Positions 8,645 to 16,924 of a stretch of 64,000 nucleotides of DNA are shown one piece after another; the first letter of the stretch is position 1, and each line of letters starts with the position of its first letter. The stretch comes from Aeromonas molluscorum 848 (GTDB taxonomy: Bacteria; Pseudomonadota; Gammaproteobacteria; Enterobacterales; Aeromonadaceae). The stretch covers positions 62,001 to 126,000 of the forward strand of contig NZ_AQGQ01000001.1 of NCBI RefSeq assembly GCF_000388115.1. The letters run 5' to 3'. The translations under genes were made by a program, and so were the position numbers. The notes under the pieces were generated by a model. It was not told the origin of the DNA. It did not search any database and saw only the letters and a program-made list of their open reading frames with translations.

Positions 8645-9565
8645 TTAAACGGTTTCGTTCAGTACCAGTGCCAGCAGTGCCTGGCGCGCATAGACCCCGT
8701 TCTCCGCCTGCTGGAAGTAGTAGGCATGGGGGGTCTGGTCGACGGCAACGTCTATTTCATCAACCCGGGGCAGGGGGTGCAGTATCTTCATGTCTGGCTT
8801 GGCACCGGTCAGGGTACTGAGGTCCAGCACGAACTTGGCGGCCATGTGCTTGTATTCGGTTTCGTCGAAACGCTCTTTCTGGACGCGGGTCATGTAGAGG
8901 ATGTCGAGCTCCGGCATCACCTCTTCCATGGTCTCGTGCACGCTGAACCTTATGCCTTTCTCTTCCAGCTCTTCACACAGGTAGTCCGGCATTGCCAGCG
9001 CCTCGGGGGAGATGAAGAAGAAGCGGCAGTTGAACAGGCTCAAGGCCTGGGCCAGGGAGTGAACGGTGCGGCCGTACTTCAGGTCGCCGACGAAGGCCAC
9101 GTTCAGGCCATCGAGTTTGCCTTGGGTCTCGCGGATGGAGAAGAGATCGAGCAAGGTCTGGGTCGGATGCTGGTTGGAGCCGTCACCGCCGTTGATGACA
9201 GGCACGCGGGAAAACTCGGAGGCGAGGCGGGCTGCCCCTTCCTTGGGATGGCGCATTACCACGGCATCCGAGTAGGAGCCGATGATCTTGATGGAGTCGG
9301 CCAGGGTCTCGCCCTTCTTGGCGCTGGTGTTGCCGCCATCGGCGAAACCGATGATGTTGCCGCCCAGACGCTGCACCGCCGTCTCGAATGACAGTCGGGT
9401 GCGGGTCGAGGCTTCGAAGAAGCAACTGGCGACCAGTTTGTTGTGCAACAGTTGGGTGTTGGGTTCGGCCTTCAACCGCTGAGCGGTCTCGACCACCAGT
9501 TCCATCTCGGCGCGGGTCAGATCCGAGATAGAGATGACGTGTTTGTTATAGAGAGGATTGGTCAT
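8645..9565 (-). CDS. pyrB: aspartate carbamoyltransferase catalytic chain
   Basis: Makes N-carbamoyl aspartate from carbamoyl phosphate and aspartate, the first committed step of pyrimidine synthesis. The start MTNPLYNKH aligns with E. coli MANPLYQKH and has AGGGA upstream. The 306-residue protein has the carbamoyl phosphate loop STRTR at 53-57, an HPTQTLLDL motif in the middle, and [10 protein letters not shown] near the C-terminus. It is first in pyrBI, behind a leader peptide and attenuator. Competition for carbamoyl phosphate with the adjacent arginine genes makes the pyr/arg neighbourhood sensible. Confidence 0.97.
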   Translation of the reverse strand: MTNPLYNKHVISISDLTRAEMELVVETAQRLKAEPNTQLLHNKLVASCFFEASTRTRLSFETAVQRLGGNIIGFADGGNTSAKKGETLADSIKIIGSYSDAVVMRHPKEGAARLASEFSRVPVINGGDGSNQHPTQTLLDLFSIRETQGKLDGLNVAFVGDLKYGRTVHSLAQALSLFNCRFFFISPEALAMPDYLCEELEEKGIRFSVHETMEEVMPELDILYMTRVQKERFDETEYKHMAAKFVLDLSTLTGAKPDMKILHPLPRVDEIDVAVDQTPHAYYFQQAENGVYARQALLALVLNETV

Positions 9566-9586
9566 CGTCTGCGTTCCCTTTGGCAT

Positions 9587-9745
9587 CTATGAGGTTTTTC
9601 TGGCACAAAAAAAAGCCCCTGAAACAGGGGCTCTCTTTAAAAATAATTGGGGATCTGTGGGCCGGGAGACGAAAACAACGACTCGACGCTGGTGCATTCC
9701 ACCCGGCTGCGAGGCGATTCTCTGAGTGTGTGACTGCGTCAACAT
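9587..9745 (-). CDS. pyrL: pyrBI leader peptide
   Basis: A 52-residue frame lies between the pyr promoter and pyrB. The ATG (9745-9743) is 21 nt after the predicted transcription start and has an AAAGGTCGGG upstream. Its end, GAFFCARKTS, is encoded across the attenuator hairpin and resembles the GAFFCPGVRR end of E. coli PyrL. In the known mechanism, a ribosome translating the leader close behind RNA polymerase (low UTP, pausing at U-rich DNA) blocks the terminator hairpin and lets pyrBI be read. The frame extends upstream of the promoter, but that part cannot be transcribed from it. Confidence 0.8.
   Translation of the reverse strand: MLTQSHTQRIASQPGGMHQRRVVVFVSRPTDPQLFLKRAPVSGAFFCARKTS
9606..9632 (-). 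terminator. pyrBI attenuator
   Basis: On the minus strand, AGCCCCT-GTTTC-AGGGGCT is followed by eight T, within the last codons of the leader peptide and about 40 bp before pyrB. This is the UTP-sensitive transcription attenuator layout known from E. coli pyrBI. Confidence 0.88.
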
Positions 9746-9772
9746 ATCCCGACCTTTTTCAAAACCGGATAG

Positions 9773-9800
9773 ATTATAGAGTTGGATTTTCAATTGTCAA
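9773..9800 (-). promoter_or_regulatory. consensus sigma70 promoter of pyrBI
   Basis: TTGACA (9800-9795), 16-bp spacer, TATAAT (9778-9773) on the minus strand. The DNA just upstream (AAAAAATAAATTT) looks like an UP element. The predicted RNA start is near 9766. Such a strong promoter fits an operon controlled by attenuation, not by a repressor. Confidence 0.88.
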
Positions 9801-9838
9801 AAATTTATTTTTTAGGCATTTTTACGGTGGAAAAACGT

Positions 9839-10378
9839 TTAACTGTCGCGAATGGGGCGGCAAAGCCAGACCTGGTGTAGCGGTTGCAGTTGGGCACCCT
9901 CGAGGACCATGGCCCGCAAATAGGCCAACCGATGATGCCCCTCCAGCAGACAATAAGGGACAGGCATGGCTCGGCCGTCCGGATACAGGCTCTGCTCATC
10001 GGTCGCCAGCACTATGATGGGCTCGGGCCAGCTACCCTGGTGCAGCATGTAGTCACCTAGCCAGGAGCGGCGCACGTAGCTGTTGTGGCTGAGCAGCTCC
10101 TGCCAGCGTTCGATCGCCTCCATGTGGCGCGAACCGATCTGCAGCAGACGCTCCCTGGGCCAGCTCTGCAGCTCAAAGTGGTGACGGGCCAGATCGATAA
10201 AGCTCCAGTTGGACTCGAAACCGCGCCAATGGCGATACAACCACTGAGCCAGCACGTTTTCAGGAATGAAGGGAGCCAGAGGGCCGACCCGGGCCAGATA
10301 GTCGGGCAGGGCTTCTGTTTTGCACTCATCCCGGAAGTTGAGCGGTGCCAATTGCTGTAATAGTCGATAGTTGAGCAT
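9839..10378 (-). CDS. uncharacterised protein with ParB-like EGHHRL motif
   Basis: A 179-residue protein with a strong ribosome binding site (GGGAGGTAGCAA before ATG). It is soluble, Trp- and Leu-rich, with no signal peptide. The second half reads IIVLATDEQSLYPDG, then LLEGHHRLAYLRAM (about residues 143-156). The EGHHRL element resembles the GxHR loop of the ParB/sulfiredoxin-like fold, where it binds nucleotide or phosphate, but the full ParB motif set is not visible. No function can be assigned. It ends about 40 bp before the pyrBI -35 element, with no terminator hairpin between, so readthrough into the pyr leader is possible. Confidence 0.75.
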   Translation of the reverse strand: MLNYRLLQQLAPLNFRDECKTEALPDYLARVGPLAPFIPENVLAQWLYRHWRGFESNWSFIDLARHHFELQSWPRERLLQIGSRHMEAIERWQELLSHNSYVRRSWLGDYMLHQGSWPEPIIVLATDEQSLYPDGRAMPVPYCLLEGHHRLAYLRAMVLEGAQLQPLHQVWLCRPIRDS

Positions 10379-10536
10379 TTGCTACCTCCCTGATCACTCT
10401 CTTACCCTAATCCCAATTTTGCTGCTTTCCTAGCCAGACGGGGCTGTAAATACAGGCAGTTAACCAGCCAGGTGCGCTAAAATGAACACTCTTGTACAGC
10501 AATCGAGCAATCACGCCATAATCCTAAAAAAAAGCC

Positions 10537-10564
10537 TTTACCTTTGATCTCCGCTTTGTATAAT
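10537..10564 (+). promoter_or_regulatory. promoter of tRNA-Trp
   Basis: TTTACC (10537-10542), 16-bp spacer, TATAAT (10559-10564), 17 bp before the mature tRNA 5' end. Confidence 0.65.
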
Positions 10565-10580
10565 TCGTCTCGTTTGTTGC

Positions 10581-10657
10581 AGGGGCGTAGTTCCAATTGG
10601 TAGAACAGCGGTCTCCAAAACCGATGGTTGCGGGTTCGAGTCCTGCCGCCCCTGCCA
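10581..10657 (+). tRNA. trpT: tRNA-Trp (anticodon CCA)
   Basis: A complete cloverleaf: acceptor AGGGGCG/CGCCCCT, D stem GTTC/GAAC, anticodon loop CTCCAAA with CCA at 10615-10617, T arm GCGGG-TTCGAGT-CCTGC, discriminator G and encoded CCA end. The outer anticodon stem pair is G27 with A43, a mismatch, whereas E. coli tRNA-Trp has a C-G pair there. It is a single-gene unit with its own promoter and terminator. Confidence 0.96.
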
Positions 10658-10669
10658 TTTTCCGAAGAA

Positions 10670-10693
10670 ACCGACTCATGAGTCGGTTTTTTT
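10670..10693 (+). terminator. terminator of tRNA-Trp
   Basis: Stem ACCGACT/AGTCGGT with a CATG loop, followed by seven T. Confidence 0.92.
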
Positions 10694-10913
10694 ACGCCTG
10701 AAATATGGTTCTTGGCTGATTGATCCCGAGCCTCTCTCCCCGCCAGCCCATTGACCTGTCCTTGATCAGCACGCCTTCATCGTCCGTGCCCCAATACGAT
10801 TTCACCTCGCCGCATATTTCCACACCTCCCTGCCAATATCATAAAGTCCGTTTGAACCCCGTCATTGGATCGGTCGCCGCTTATTATGTAATTCATTAAT
10901 GGTGTCCTTTGTT

Positions 10914-10940
10914 TAATGCTTGCACCATCGCCGTCGATAT
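10914..10940 (+). promoter_or_regulatory. sigma28 (FliA)-like promoter of the chemoreceptor
   Basis: TAATGCTT - 11 bp - GTCGATAT matches the sigma28 consensus TAAAGTTT-N11-GCCGATAA at 12 of 16 positions and lies about 60 bp before the receptor start, as expected for a late flagellar/chemotaxis gene. The rest of the gap from the tRNA terminator (10694-10913) shows nothing recognisable. Confidence 0.5.
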
Positions 10941-11000
10941 AGTCCTTACAAAGCATGCCGTTTTATTCTTCACGACACGAATAGCGATTAAGGACATTCC

Positions 11001-12890
11001 ATGAAGCTTTCTCTGCGTGGCAAGTTGCTGGCGACCAGTTTGGGGGTCGTCGTGCTGACCGTCTGCCTGCTGGGCTCGACCGTCTACTTCAGCCTGAAAA
11101 GTCAGACACTGAGTGCCATTGATAGTGAGGCACGCAACTACGCCGGTGCCTACGCGGAAGGGATAGGCAACTGGATGCAGGACAGGCGGGAAAGCCTCAG
11201 TGCTCAGGTGGATGTGATAGCGAGCTATCCGGCGGCGGATCTGGTGTCTCATCTGCAGCAGACCTTGCGCTCCGGGGGCTTCGGGCTGGCTTACTATGGC
11301 TCGACCGAGGGGGTGATGACCCGCAACGACCCGGCCCTCAACAAGGGGGACTATGACCCCAGAGAGCGACCCTGGTATCAGGATGCGGTCAAGGCGGGCG
11401 GCCTCATCATCACTGAGCCCTATGTCAGCGTCACCATGCAGCAACTGGTGGTCACTCTGGCCGCGCCTGTGATGCAGCAAGGCAAGCTGGCCGGAGTGGT
11501 CGGTGCCAACCTGGCATTGGACAAGCTGATCAAGGATGTGCTGGCCATGCAGGTGCACGGAGATGGTTACGCCATGCTGCTGGACAAGAACGGCCTCATC
11601 GTCGCCCATCCCGACCAGGCGCTGACCCTGAAGCGGAGTCAGGATCTGGATGCCAATCTGGATGTCAGCCATCTGCAGCTCATGAGTCAGCAGGGGTCAC
11701 TGCAGGAGGTCGAGATAGACGGTCAGGCCAGCATGGTGCTGGTACGTGCCATTCCCCATACCGACTGGCTGCTGACCATGGTCATGAAACGGGATGTGCT
11801 GCTGGCGCCTCTCGACAGCCTGTTGTGGCAACTGGTGATGATAGGCGGCGGTCTCTTGCTGCTGTTCAGTCTGGTTTTGACCAGCACCTTCAAATACCTG
11901 TTCCAGGATCTGGGCCGGGTGGCAAGAGCCCTCAATGACATTGCCCATGGCGAGGGAGATCTCACCGTCCAGATCCAGACTCGCAGCCAGGACGAGGTTG
12001 GCCAGCTGGCCCGCAGCTTCAACCAGTTTGTGGCCCGGTTGCACGGTATCGTCAGCCGGCTGCGGGAGGTGGGTCAGCAACTGGCCGAACAGTCTCGCAG
12101 TCAGGCGGCCGGTGCCCAGGCCCGCAGCCAGCAGGTGCGTCAGCAGCAGGACGAGATCGTCATGGTTGCCACGGCCGTGACCGAAATGGCATCGGCCACC
12201 CAGGAGATAGCCGGTAATGCCGAGTTTGCCGCGACCACCCCGGGGGAGGCAGTCAAGCTGGCTGTTGCTGGCCAGTCCCAGGTGGGCCAGAGTCAGCGCA
12301 GTATCACTGGCTTGGCCGATGAGGTGGCCGATGCCAGTCAAATCATTCACGAGCTCGATGCCCATGCCCAGAAGATCAGCGGCATATTGGCGACCATCAG
12401 CGGCATCGCCGAGCAGACCAATCTGCTGGCCCTCAACGCCGCCATAGAGGCGGCCAGGGCGGGTGAGCAGGGCAGGGGGTTCGCCGTGGTCGCCGACGAG
12501 GTGAGGGTTCTGTCCAAGCGCACTCACGACTCCACCGATGAAATTCAACAGATGATAGAGACGTTGCAGCAGACCACCCGTCGTGCGGTGAGCGGTATGG
12601 AAGCCAGTCGCCAGCTGGCAGGTACCAGCGTTGAGGATGCGGAGTCTGCCAACCAGAGCCTGGGGCGGATCAATGAGGCCATAGGAACCATCAGCGACAT
12701 GGCAACCCAGATAGCGGCGGCGGCGGAAGAGCAGACCTCGGTCACCAGCGAGATCAGCCGTAATATCGAGAATATCCGCCACGTTTCTCAGGAGCTGGCC
12801 GAGCAGGCGGGCGAAGAGGCGGCCCAGGCCGCCGAGCTCAAGTCGCTGACCGAGCGGCTGGCCCAGGAGCTGGGACGCTTCAAGCTCTGA
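11001..12890 (+). CDS. methyl-accepting chemotaxis protein with dCache sensor
   Basis: A transmembrane chemoreceptor of 629 residues. TM1 is at about 9-30, a periplasmic double-Cache domain at about 35-268, TM2 at 274-296, HAMP at about 297-349, then a long cytoplasmic coiled coil with the signalling tip [20 protein letters not shown] at 471-490. The Cache domain has Y118, R123, W125 and Y126 (YDPRERPWY), the start of the amino acid-binding motif of dCache_1 receptors. The acidic residues expected later appear as S143 and N170, so the ligand may not be an ordinary amino acid. ATG has AAGGA upstream. No CheR-tethering pentapeptide. A terminator follows, so the gene is monocistronic. Confidence 0.95.
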   Translation: MKLSLRGKLLATSLGVVVLTVCLLGSTVYFSLKSQTLSAIDSEARNYAGAYAEGIGNWMQDRRESLSAQVDVIASYPAADLVSHLQQTLRSGGFGLAYYGSTEGVMTRNDPALNKGDYDPRERPWYQDAVKAGGLIITEPYVSVTMQQLVVTLAAPVMQQGKLAGVVGANLALDKLIKDVLAMQVHGDGYAMLLDKNGLIVAHPDQALTLKRSQDLDANLDVSHLQLMSQQGSLQEVEIDGQASMVLVRAIPHTDWLLTMVMKRDVLLAPLDSLLWQLVMIGGGLLLLFSLVLTSTFKYLFQDLGRVARALNDIAHGEGDLTVQIQTRSQDEVGQLARSFNQFVARLHGIVSRLREVGQQLAEQSRSQAAGAQARSQQVRQQQDEIVMVATAVTEMASATQEIAGNAEFAATTPGEAVKLAVAGQSQVGQSQRSITGLADEVADASQIIHELDAHAQKISGILATISGIAEQTNLLALNAAIEAARAGEQGRGFAVVADEVRVLSKRTHDSTDEIQQMIETLQQTTRRAVSGMEASRQLAGTSVEDAESANQSLGRINEAIGTISDMATQIAAAAEEQTSVTSEISRNIENIRHVSQELAEQAGEEAAQAAELKSLTERLAQELGRFKL

Positions 12891-12912
12891 GTGATGCGGT
12901 AAAAAGATGCAA

Positions 12913-12937
12913 AAAGGGCTGCCGATGGCAGCCCTTT
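12913..12937 (+). terminator. terminator of the chemoreceptor gene
   Basis: Stem AAAGGGCTGCC/GGCAGCCCTTT with a GAT loop, about 20 bp after the stop. Confidence 0.85.
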
Positions 12938-13532
12938 CCATGTCGGCAGGTGCTGGCCAGCAGGGGCTCGGGATCCGAAGTCTGGCGGCATGGCGGGTTA
13001 TGCAACCCAGAGCCTGTATCCGCGATGGGATCTTGCGATGGTCCCGACCGCAAGAATCAATTTGGCGCCAGATGGGATGAGGCGCAACATGGGGTTCCGG
13101 TATCGGTTCCTGTTGCATAATTGTTGTTTTTGGGCCCTTGGTGGCCAGCAGGGGTCGAGCCGCGGTTTTTGTTGGAACAAATTGCTCTAAGTTAGAGACA
13201 GGGCAAAACATTTTTTTTGACTGGTTGGATCACTTTTAATGGTCTTTTTTACTGTTATAAGTGGCTAATTTGGTTTGTTTTTTTTAATCGCTACTCGGGG
13301 TAGGATGAAATCTGTTCCTACCGTCGGAGTAAGGCGGTTGTAATAAAACTCCAAAATTTGATACTAATCACATTCGCACCTGAAAAGTGGGGGCCTGACC
13401 ATGACAGGAGGTTGCGGAAGAGCCTGCTGATTTTCATAACAAAGAGTCCTTGGCCTGCAATTTGGCCGCGCCTTGTTTCGCGAGAGATGAGACACTAGAA
13501 CGCGATTATTTATTAACCATCAGGGAATAGTC
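12938..13532 (+). other. long region upstream of pntA with structured leader
   Basis: About 600 bp without a convincing gene. The first half is GC-rich; from 13160 it is T-rich. A two-part hairpin lies at 13292-13331 (TACTC/GAGTA plus GGTAGG/CCTACC, 12-nt loop), followed by the CRP-like site listed separately. The last 150 bp could form further weak stems. It probably holds the pntAB promoter and a long leader; no known riboswitch class was recognised. Confidence 0.5.
13357..13372. promoter_or_regulatory. CRP-like site upstream of pntAB
   Basis: TTTGA-TACTAA-TCACA fits TGTGA-N6-TCACA at 9 of 10 core positions, 160 bp before the pntA start. A role is inferred only. Confidence 0.35.
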
Positions 13533-15056
13533 ATGCAGATTGGAATACCGAGAGAGAGTCTCGCCGGTGAGACCCGGGTCGCAGCGACCCCGGCCACCGT
13601 TGAGCAGCTGAAAAAGCTCGGCTTCGAAGTTGCGGTCGAGACTGGCGCAGGTCAGCTGGCCAGCTTCGATGATGCCGCCTTCGAGGCTGCCGGTGCCAGC
13701 GTGGTGCCGAGCGTCTGGCAAGCCGACCTTATCTTCAAGGTCAATGCGCCGACCGATGCCGAGATCGCCGAAATTAAAGATGGCGCCACCCTGGTGAGCT
13801 TCATCTGGCCAGCCCAAAACCCCGAGCTGGTCAAGAAGCTGTCCGAGCGCAACATCAATGTGATGGCGATGGACATGGTGCCGCGGATCTCCCGTGCCCA
13901 GTCCCTTGACGCCCTCTCTTCCATGGCGAATATCGGCGGTTATCGCGCCGTGGTCGAAGCCGCGCACCAGTTTGGTCGCTTCTTCACCGGCCAGATCACC
14001 GCCGCCGGCAAGGTTCCACCCGCCAAGGTATTGGTGATCGGTGCCGGTGTGGCCGGTTTGGCTGCCATCGGTACAGCCGGCTCCCTGGGCGCCATAGTGC
14101 GCGCCTTTGATACCCGTCTGGAAGTGGCCGAACAGATCGAATCCATGGGTGGGGAGTTCCTCAAGCTGGACTTCGGCGGTGAAGATGGTGCCTCAAGCGA
14201 CGGTTACGCCAAGGTGATGTCCGATGAGTTCATCAAGGCCGAGATGGAGCTGTTTGCCCAGCAGGCCAAGGAAGTGGACATCATCATCACCACAGCCCTG
14301 ATCCCGGGTCGTCCGGCTCCGAAGCTGATCACCAAGGAGATGGTTGACAGCATGAAGCCGGGCTCCGTCATTGTGGACTTGGCTGCGGCAACCGGTGGCA
14401 ACTGTGAATACACCAAGCCGACCGAGCTGTTCGTGACCCCCAACGGCGTCAAGGTAATAGGTTACACCGACCTGCCCGGCCGCCTGCCTGCCCAATCCTC
14501 CCAGCTCTACGGTACCAACCTGGTCAACCTGATGAAGCTGATGTGCAAGGAGAAGGACGGCCAGGTTGCCATCGACTTCGAAGACGTGGTTCAGCGCAAC
14601 ATGACAGTGATCCAGGCCGGTGAAGTGACCTTCCCGCCGCCCGCCATCGCCGTCTCTGCCACGCCGCAAAAACCGGCCGCCGCTCCGCTCAAGAAAGCTG
14701 AAGCCAAAAAGCCATCCAACAAGAAGTTCGTGTTTGGTGCTCTTGGCATCGCCGCCTTCGGTTGGGTAGCATCCGTGGCACCCGCCGCCTTCTTGTCCCA
14801 CTTTACCGTATTCATCCTGGCCTGTGTGGTCGGTTACTACGTGGTGTGGAACGTATCTCACTCCTTGCACACGCCGCTGATGTCGGTCACCAATGCCATC
14901 TCCGGCATTATCGTGGTCGGCGCCTTGCTGCAGATTGGTCAGGGTTCGACACTCGTCACCGCGCTCTCGTTTGTCGCCGTGCTGATTGCCAGTATCAACA
15001 TCTTCGGTGGCTTCACCGTGACTCAGCGCATGCTGAAGATGTTCCGTAAGGATTAA
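13533..15056 (+). CDS. pntA: NAD(P) transhydrogenase subunit alpha
   Basis: With PntB, transfers hydride from NADH to NADP+ using the proton gradient, in the inner membrane. The 507 residues comprise the soluble NAD-binding domain I (about 1-380) with the dinucleotide fold [20 protein letters not shown], an Ala/Lys/Pro-rich linker ([16 protein letters not shown]), and about four membrane helices at the C-terminus. CAGGGAATAGTC precedes the ATG. pntB begins 11 bp downstream, so the two are co-translated. It supplies NADPH for biosynthesis, complementing the Entner-Doudoroff genes further on in the window. Confidence 0.97.
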   Translation: MQIGIPRESLAGETRVAATPATVEQLKKLGFEVAVETGAGQLASFDDAAFEAAGASVVPSVWQADLIFKVNAPTDAEIAEIKDGATLVSFIWPAQNPELVKKLSERNINVMAMDMVPRISRAQSLDALSSMANIGGYRAVVEAAHQFGRFFTGQITAAGKVPPAKVLVIGAGVAGLAAIGTAGSLGAIVRAFDTRLEVAEQIESMGGEFLKLDFGGEDGASSDGYAKVMSDEFIKAEMELFAQQAKEVDIIITTALIPGRPAPKLITKEMVDSMKPGSVIVDLAAATGGNCEYTKPTELFVTPNGVKVIGYTDLPGRLPAQSSQLYGTNLVNLMKLMCKEKDGQVAIDFEDVVQRNMTVIQAGEVTFPPPAIAVSATPQKPAAAPLKKAEAKKPSNKKFVFGALGIAAFGWVASVAPAAFLSHFTVFILACVVGYYVVWNVSHSLHTPLMSVTNAISGIIVVGALLQIGQGSTLVTALSFVAVLIASINIFGGFTVTQRMLKMFRKD

Positions 15057-15067
15057 GGGGGTTTAAC

Positions 15068-16552
15068 GTGTCTCAAGGACTGGTAACAGCATCCTATATC
15101 GTTGCCGCCGTGCTCTTCATCCTCAGTCTCGCCGGACTGTCGAAGCAAGAAACGGCCAAGCATGGCAACCTGTTCGGTATCGCGGGGATGGCCATTGCCC
15201 TCGTCGCCACCGTACTCAACCCGGAAACCAGTGGTGTGCACTGGATCATCCTGGCCATGGTCATCGGCGGCGCCATCGGCGTGCGTCTGGCACTCAAGGT
15301 CGAGATGACCGAGATGCCCGAGCTGGTGGCCGTGCTGCACAGCTTCGTCGGTATGGCGGCGGTATTGGTGGGCTTCAACAGTTTCATCGATCTGCATCCA
15401 TCCGCTCCGGCAGCCGTTGTGGTCTCTGTCGGCTCCAACCTGGATGCGACCCTGGCCGCGGCCCGGGCGGCGTTCGAGCAGGCGGCCAGTGCCGCTCAGG
15501 CTGAGCACCTCACCGGCGCCATGCTGAATATCCACCTGGTGGAAGTCTTCCTCGGTATCTTCATCGGTGCCGTGACCTTCACCGGTTCCATAGTGGCGTT
15601 CGGCAAACTGCGTGGCCTCATCTCCTCCAAGCCGCTGATGCTGCCACACCGCCACAAGCTGAACCTGCTGGCCGTGCTGGTTTCGCTGGCGCTGATGGTG
15701 CACTTCGTCAACGCCGGTGGTTCCACTATGGCGGTGGTGCTGATGACTCTGATCGCCTTCGCGTTCGGCTGGCATCTGGTGGCCTCCATCGGTGGCGCCG
15801 ACATGCCGGTCGTGGTCTCCATGCTCAACTCCTACTCCGGTTGGGCGGCGGCGGCGGCGGGCTTCATGCTCTCCAACGACCTGCTGATCGTGGTGGGTGC
15901 CCTGGTGGGCTCCTCCGGTGCCATCCTCTCTTACATCATGTGCAAGGCGATGAACCGCTCCTTCATCTCAGTGATCGCCGGTGGCTTCGGCTCCGACGGC
16001 GTGGCATCCACAGCTGACCAGGAGATGGGCGAATACCGTGAGACCAACGCCGAGGACGTGGCTGACATGCTGAAAAATGCCAGCTCCGTCATCATCACCC
16101 CGGGCTACGGCATGGCGGTGGCACAGGCGCAGTATCCGGTGGCCGAGATCACTCAGAAGCTGCGGGATCGTGGCGTCAAAGTGCGCTTCGGTATCCACCC
16201 GGTTGCCGGTCGTCTGCCAGGCCACATGAACGTGCTGCTGGCGGAAGCCAAGGTCCCCTATGATATCGTGCTGGAAATGGACGAGATCAATGACGACTTC
16301 AACGACACCGATGTGGTGCTGGTGATTGGTGCCAACGACACCGTCAACCCGGCCGCCATGGAAGATCCGGGCAGCCCCATCGCCGGTATGCCGGTACTGG
16401 AAGTGTGGAAAGCGCAGAACGTCATCGGCTTCAAGCGCTCCATGAACACGGGCTATGCCGGTGTCCAGAATCCGCTGTTCTTCAAGGACAATACCCAGAT
16501 GCTGTTTGGCGATGCCAAGGCCAGCGTCGAGGCTATCCTCAAGGCACTCTGA
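15068..16552 (+). CDS. pntB: NAD(P) transhydrogenase subunit beta
   Basis: Provides most membrane helices of the proton channel and the NADP(H)-binding domain III. The start is GTG, 11 bp after pntA, aligning with the E. coli N-terminus (MSGGLVTAAYIV). The C-terminal domain has the motifs [40 protein letters not shown] and [12 protein letters not shown]. At 494 residues it is about 32 longer than E. coli PntB (462). The extra length is an Ala-rich insert near residues 118-160 (containing [20 protein letters not shown]) in a loop between membrane helices, before [15 protein letters not shown]. Confidence 0.96.
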   Translation: MSQGLVTASYIVAAVLFILSLAGLSKQETAKHGNLFGIAGMAIALVATVLNPETSGVHWIILAMVIGGAIGVRLALKVEMTEMPELVAVLHSFVGMAAVLVGFNSFIDLHPSAPAAVVVSVGSNLDATLAAARAAFEQAASAAQAEHLTGAMLNIHLVEVFLGIFIGAVTFTGSIVAFGKLRGLISSKPLMLPHRHKLNLLAVLVSLALMVHFVNAGGSTMAVVLMTLIAFAFGWHLVASIGGADMPVVVSMLNSYSGWAAAAAGFMLSNDLLIVVGALVGSSGAILSYIMCKAMNRSFISVIAGGFGSDGVASTADQEMGEYRETNAEDVADMLKNASSVIITPGYGMAVAQAQYPVAEITQKLRDRGVKVRFGIHPVAGRLPGHMNVLLAEAKVPYDIVLEMDEINDDFNDTDVVLVIGANDTVNPAAMEDPGSPIAGMPVLEVWKAQNVIGFKRSMNTGYAGVQNPLFFKDNTQMLFGDAKASVEAILKAL

Positions 16553-16575
16553 TCCTCAACGTCATAGCAGTATTC

Positions 16576-16597
16576 AAGGGGGGCCAAGGCCCCCTTT
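16576..16597 (+). terminator. terminator of pntAB
   Basis: Stem AAGGGGGCC/GGCCCCCTT type, followed by TTTC, 25 bp after the pntB stop. Confidence 0.7.
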
Positions 16598-16924
16598 CTG
16601 TGCCTGCTGTCTGGCTTTCTTGCGATGTCGGATCCTGCTCCGCCTTGGTTTAATCGGCTTGTGGGTTGGCAGATTCGCGGCGGTGCGGCCATGATGGCCT
16701 TGTCAACGTGGGTTGCGAGGCTTGATAGCCACTCGGCCCTCACGCCTGTTTTTGCAACGCTAACCCGCCACTATTCCCCGGGCTTGGCTGTGGCAATCGT
16801 TCAAAAGTCGGGCATAATGCCTGCCATCACGTCGGGGTTTATCAACTAAATTTTAGTTTCCCCGCAATAATTAGTATTCACAGAAATAGAAGAGGCGCCG
16901 CGCCAGACCATGGAGCATTTGCAG
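16598..16924. other. intergenic, no gene recognised
   Basis: A 327-bp gap before the cysteine desulfidase-like gene. A 74-codon frame (16625-16849) has no ribosome binding site and no family features. CATAAT at 16814-16819 could be a -10 element. Nothing else stands out. Confidence 0.4.

Noticed and set aside
10435-10460. LexA box in GGGGCTGTAAATACAGGCAG
   Set aside because: The dyad is CTGT-N4-ACAG; a gammaproteobacterial LexA box needs CTGT-N8-ACAG.
12990-13211. Short frames between the receptor gene and pntA
   Set aside because: No ribosome binding sites; frames on both strands overlap and one ends in the T-rich leader.
13380-13530. Riboswitch before pntA
   Set aside because: Purine-rich GGAGG and weak stems, but no known aptamer core could be matched by eye.
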